DNA from: Polaromonas naphthalenivorans CJ2
GTDB lineage: Bacteria; Pseudomonadota; Gammaproteobacteria; Burkholderiales; Burkholderiaceae_C
Assembly: GCF_000015505.1 (NCBI RefSeq)
Contig: NC_008757.1
Location: 289,292-353,291, forward strand
Reading direction: 5' to 3'
Length of the DNA stretch: 64,000 nt
This document shows, piece by piece, positions 61,404-64,000 of this stretch; within the stretch, counting starts at the first letter, position 1, and every line of letters starts with the position of its first letter. The translations under genes were made by a program, and so were the position numbers. The notes under the pieces were generated by a model, which was given only the letters and a program-made list of their open reading frames with translations, was not told the DNA's origin and did no database searches.

Positions 61404-64000
61404 CAGGGCACCCAGTTGATGGCGAGTCCATCAAAAAAGCCGAGCGATTTTAGCTCAGGAAGAGTGTGGGCGTAGTTGCCACTTCTGAAGGCGCCGCCGA
61501 AGTGTAGCGCTGCCGCATTCATCGGCTTTGCGAAAGACGCAACTAGCGAGCCGGAGCAGCCGCCTAGCGTCGTGGCGTCGTGCACCCGTGTGATTCCTGG
61601 AATCACCCCAGGAAACGGCGCCACTATCACCTTGCCTGGCGAGAAATACTTGCTTCCGTAGTCGGCACCGAAGATTGCTTGCAGCCGGTCCATGACCTCG
61701 TAGTCCACCTTATTAGTTGTGCCAATGCGAATCAAATTTGGTTGTGCCGGGTACCCAATGATGGCTATCTGCTCGGTGGGGTTCGTCAAGGAGGGGGAGA
61801 GCGAAACGTCTAAGGGGGGGGGCGCTGCCATGTCACCCGCGGTGCTCTTCTCGGCGATACGCAGGACCGCAGCATCGACTTTACGCAAATCTATGGCATT
61901 CATATCAATGAAATCGTCACCAGCGCGCAAGACTTCGAGAATCTTGAATCGGCTCGGTGCGGAGCCGTAGCTCGGGTCTTCCGCGAAGTCAATGACGCAG
62001 TCTCCATCATTCAAAATCCAAGCGTCCGGCTTGTTCCTGCGAGGTATCGGAAATGCAATTTGCTGCAGAACGTGCCGATTGGTCAGGATCAGTCCTTGCC
62101 CCACTACAAAACCGGTGCCTTGGTGTTCCCCGTCAAGGTCAATTCGGCCCACTGCGTCCAGGCGCAACTTGAAGCTGGCGCCCGCCTTTATGTTGTAGAT
62201 CGCGCCGCCCCAGCTCTCGGCGCGAGGATCCTCGTGGTCGACGTCGCCGTTGATGACGCGCAAAGCAGGCCGTCCAGTCATGGCCACCAAAGCCTCAAGT
62301 CCCAACTTGCCGAGCGCGGACCTCGGTGCGTTAGATTTGACTTCGTCCAGGAGCGCAGAAATGGATTGCGCGATTTCGTTTGCTTGATCGTGCGTCGCAC
62401 GAGTACCAGAAAGAATTTTGCGAGCTCGGTCGATGAGGATTTTTTCGCCGCCCGCGGCTAGGAAATCACGGGTGGCTTCCAGGCTTGCGCTGCTGGTCGT
62501 CCCCTCAACCAAAGTTCCCGAAGGCAGCGCCAGTCTTACACGCGAAAAATCTTCTGGGACTCTAGGAGGTGCAGTGGGCAGAGAAACCGAGCTGCTGCGC
62601 GTCTGACCGAAACGCCGAACTCTGAGATCACTTGATATGTTTGCCGCATTGCGCAAGTGAACCGAGGGCTTGGTCGCGATAGACTTGGCAGCTTCAGTCA
62701 AGGCGATCAACGGCTGATCGAAGCTCGCGTGGCTCAGTGCAATCGCAGATATTTCGGTTTCGTAGCGCTCAGCGTCAAATGCGGGGTCGGCTTGGCCGAG
62801 CCCTATCTCCTCATCCAGGAAGTCCCCAAGGGAACTCTCTGGAGTTGCAGTAGTTTCCGCCGATGCGGCTGGAATTGCATCCAGCGGCAGTTGCAGCAGC
62901 GCCAGTGCATCCAGCACTCCAGCGCCCAAGTCTCCGTCCCAGCCCTGCGGGCGGCGTGCCGTAGCGCGCAAAGCTGCGCCGAAAAGGCTGCAAACTGTGA
63001 TCCCTCGCTGGCGAGCGACGGCTACAACCTTCTCGCGACCATGTGCGGAGAGCCAGCAAGCGGCAGCACCGGCCACCAGTGCCGTAGCATAGGAGGTTCC
63101 TTGCCCCGCGCTGATCAAGTGCTTGTCCGCGGCCAGTGATGTGCGCTCAGCGCGCCAGACAAATTCAGCAGGCGCTGAAACGGTCACACGGCTGCCTTTC
63201 GAACTTCCCTTCCAGGCCTTATCCAGGATGTTGGTGCCCCCAACGGCGATCACCTCAGCATAGCGGGCAGGCCAAACCACGATGCCGACGCAGTTTCCGG
63301 CCGCTGCCACGACGATCACGTCCTTGTGCACCGCCTGTTTTACTGCTGCATGCAGCGCCCTGCCGGCGATACCGCCCAGGCTCATCGAAATGACGTGACA
63401 GCCAGCGGCGGTGGCATAGGAGATTGCTTTCGCGACAGGCGCCGTGTTGAAAACCTTGACGTCCTCGATGCAGCGTATCGGAACAACCTTGGCTCCCGGC
63501 GCCGCCCCGACAATTTCGCCGGTTGTCCTGCTGGCCAGCACGCTGACTGTAGAGGTTCCATGGCCCGGGTTTGCCATTCCTTTGGACAAGGGGTCTGTTG
63601 GGTCTTGATCGCCATCTAGGATGTCAGCAGCCAAGTCCAAGGCGAATAAGTCGGCATCCAATTCAGCGTGGTCAGTCAGGCCGGTATCCAGATGGCCTAC
63701 TAGGCTGCCTCGGCCATCTCCGAGTTCACGCGCTGAATCCAGTCGCGTAGTTTTCAGCGCCCACTGCTTGTCTGCTGGCGGTTCGCCCTCCGCGCGGCAC
63801 AGACCTGTGACGAAGGCGGTTTCGGCTCGCAACTCGGGCTGCAGAGCGTCGGGGTCGCGATATACGTCTATTCCCAGGTCTGGTTCGGCGCTAGTGATGC
63901 CCAAGTGATCCGCCAGCGCGTAGCCGATCGCAAATAAGTCGCCCTGTGGAAACACCCGCTCAAGCGCCGGAAAGCGCAGCGCGACAAAGCGAACGGGCGG
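61403..64000 (-). CDS. Subtilase-trypsin fusion protein (5' end outside window)
   Basis: The frame is open to the window edge: codons upstream of the GTG at 63955 read ALRFPALERVFPQGD, so the true start is beyond 64000. Numbered from that GTG, the subtilisin triad is Asp90 (GHLDTGL), His132 (NPGHGTS) and Ser288 (GQGTSYATA), with the oxyanion Asn in VAAAGN. A second protease, trypsin-like, is near the C-terminus: His (LTNRHVL), Asp (KVDAAVLRI), Ser (LGGCSGSLV). It overlaps the next gene by one base (TGATG). It is an intracellular tandem-protease fusion and likely first gene of the operon. Confidence 0.85.
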   Translation of the reverse strand, partial: PPVRFVALRFPALERVFPQGDLFAIGYALADHLGITSAEPDLGIDVYRDPDALQPELRAETAFVTGLCRAEGEPPADKQWALKTTRLDSARELGDGRGSLVGHLDTGLTDHAELDADLFALDLAADILDGDQDPTDPLSKGMANPGHGTSTVSVLASRTTGEIVGAAPGAKVVPIRCIEDVKVFNTAPVAKAISYATAAGCHVISMSLGGIAGRALHAAVKQAVHKDVIVVAAAGNCVGIVVWPARYAEVIAVGGTNILDKAWKGSSKGSRVTVSAPAEFVWRAERTSLAADKHLISAGQGTSYATALVAGAAACWLSAHGREKVVAVARQRGITVCSLFGAALRATARRPQGWDGDLGAGVLDALALLQLPLDAIPAASAETTATPESSLGDFLDEEIGLGQADPAFDAERYETEISAIALSHASFDQPLIALTEAAKSIATKPSVHLRNAANISSDLRVRRFGQTRSSSVSLPTAPPRVPEDFSRVRLALPSGTLVEGTTSSASLEATRDFLAAGGEKILIDRARKILSGTRATHDQANEIAQSISALLDEVKSNAPRSALGKLGLEALVAMTGRPALRVINGDVDHEDPRAESWGGAIYNIKAGASFKLRLDAVGRIDLDGEHQGTGFVVGQGLILTNRHVLQQIAFPIPRRNKPDAWILNDGDCVIDFAEDPSYGSAPSRFKILEVLRAGDDFIDMNAIDLRKVDAAVLRIAEKSTAGDMAAPPPLDVSLSPSLTNPTEQIAIIGYPAQPNLIRIGTTNKVDYEVMDRLQAIFGADYGSKYFSPGKVIVAPFPGVIPGITRVHDATTLGGCSGSLVASFAKPMNAAALHFGGAFRSGNYAHTLPELKSLGFFDGLAINWVP

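Overview
The window looks like part of a plasmid from a high-GC betaproteobacterium, most likely Burkholderiales/Comamonadaceae (Polaromonas, Rhodoferax or Variovorax type). The host is inferred from codon use, the TrfA-like Rep, an XF1762-family protein and the small plasmid proteins; no rRNA, tRNA or chromosomal housekeeping operon is visible. The plasmid call rests on a TrfA-like initiator (28302-29309) beside seven iteron-like repeats of GCTATTAGCGTTTCA (29344-29973).

Layout. (1) 1-0.5 kb: the end of a DNA/RNA non-specific endonuclease and a small gene. (2) 0.9-23.7 kb is a defence island of separate cassettes: an AbiJ-like putative nuclease; a Hachiman pair (hamA-hamB); a 590-residue SAP-like orphan; a nitrilase-fold protein translationally coupled to a Rad50/SMC-like zinc-hook ATPase; a 556-residue orphan; and a four-gene operon ending in a UPF1-like SF1 helicase. 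Degenerate dispersed repeats lie between the cassettes. (3) 24-30 kb: a Tim44-domain gene split by an IS21 element with a 7-bp target duplication, then rep and oriV. (4) 30-36 kb: small genes, an AAA ATPase, and an intact IscB element with a probable omega-RNA, inserted into a membrane-protein gene whose frame is restored when the element is removed. (5) 36-46 kb: a long minus-strand run of small accessory genes, several with Cys-rich zinc-ribbon patterns. It is broken by one IS with a TATTTAA duplication and ends at a Fic gene. (6) 46-52 kb: a sensor kinase with an in-frame amber codon, a Fis-type HTH gene, more small genes, and a tyrosine-recombinase-like protein without an obvious nucleophilic tyrosine. 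(7) 52.6-55.6 kb: an AcrVA2-like gene abutting the remnant of a second IscB element, truncated by an IS5-family element with a resolvase tail on its other side. (8) 55.7-64 kb: a four-gene minus-strand operon of subtilase-trypsin, EAD-trypsin-NTPase, STAND NTPase and non-specific nuclease, running off the right edge.

How it fits together. The plasmid carries known or probable anti-phage systems (Hachiman, AbiJ-like, protease/STAND/nuclease) and at least two modules I cannot assign to a named system: nitrilase plus zinc-hook ATPase (10.55-15.43 kb), and nuclease/membrane protein plus coiled coil plus UPF1-like helicase (18.4-23.7 kb). These are the best candidates for an undescribed system. 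An AcrVA2-like anti-CRISPR candidate sits at the other end of the plasmid. Four mobile insertions have broken resident genes, and three of those genes can be rebuilt exactly by removing the element.
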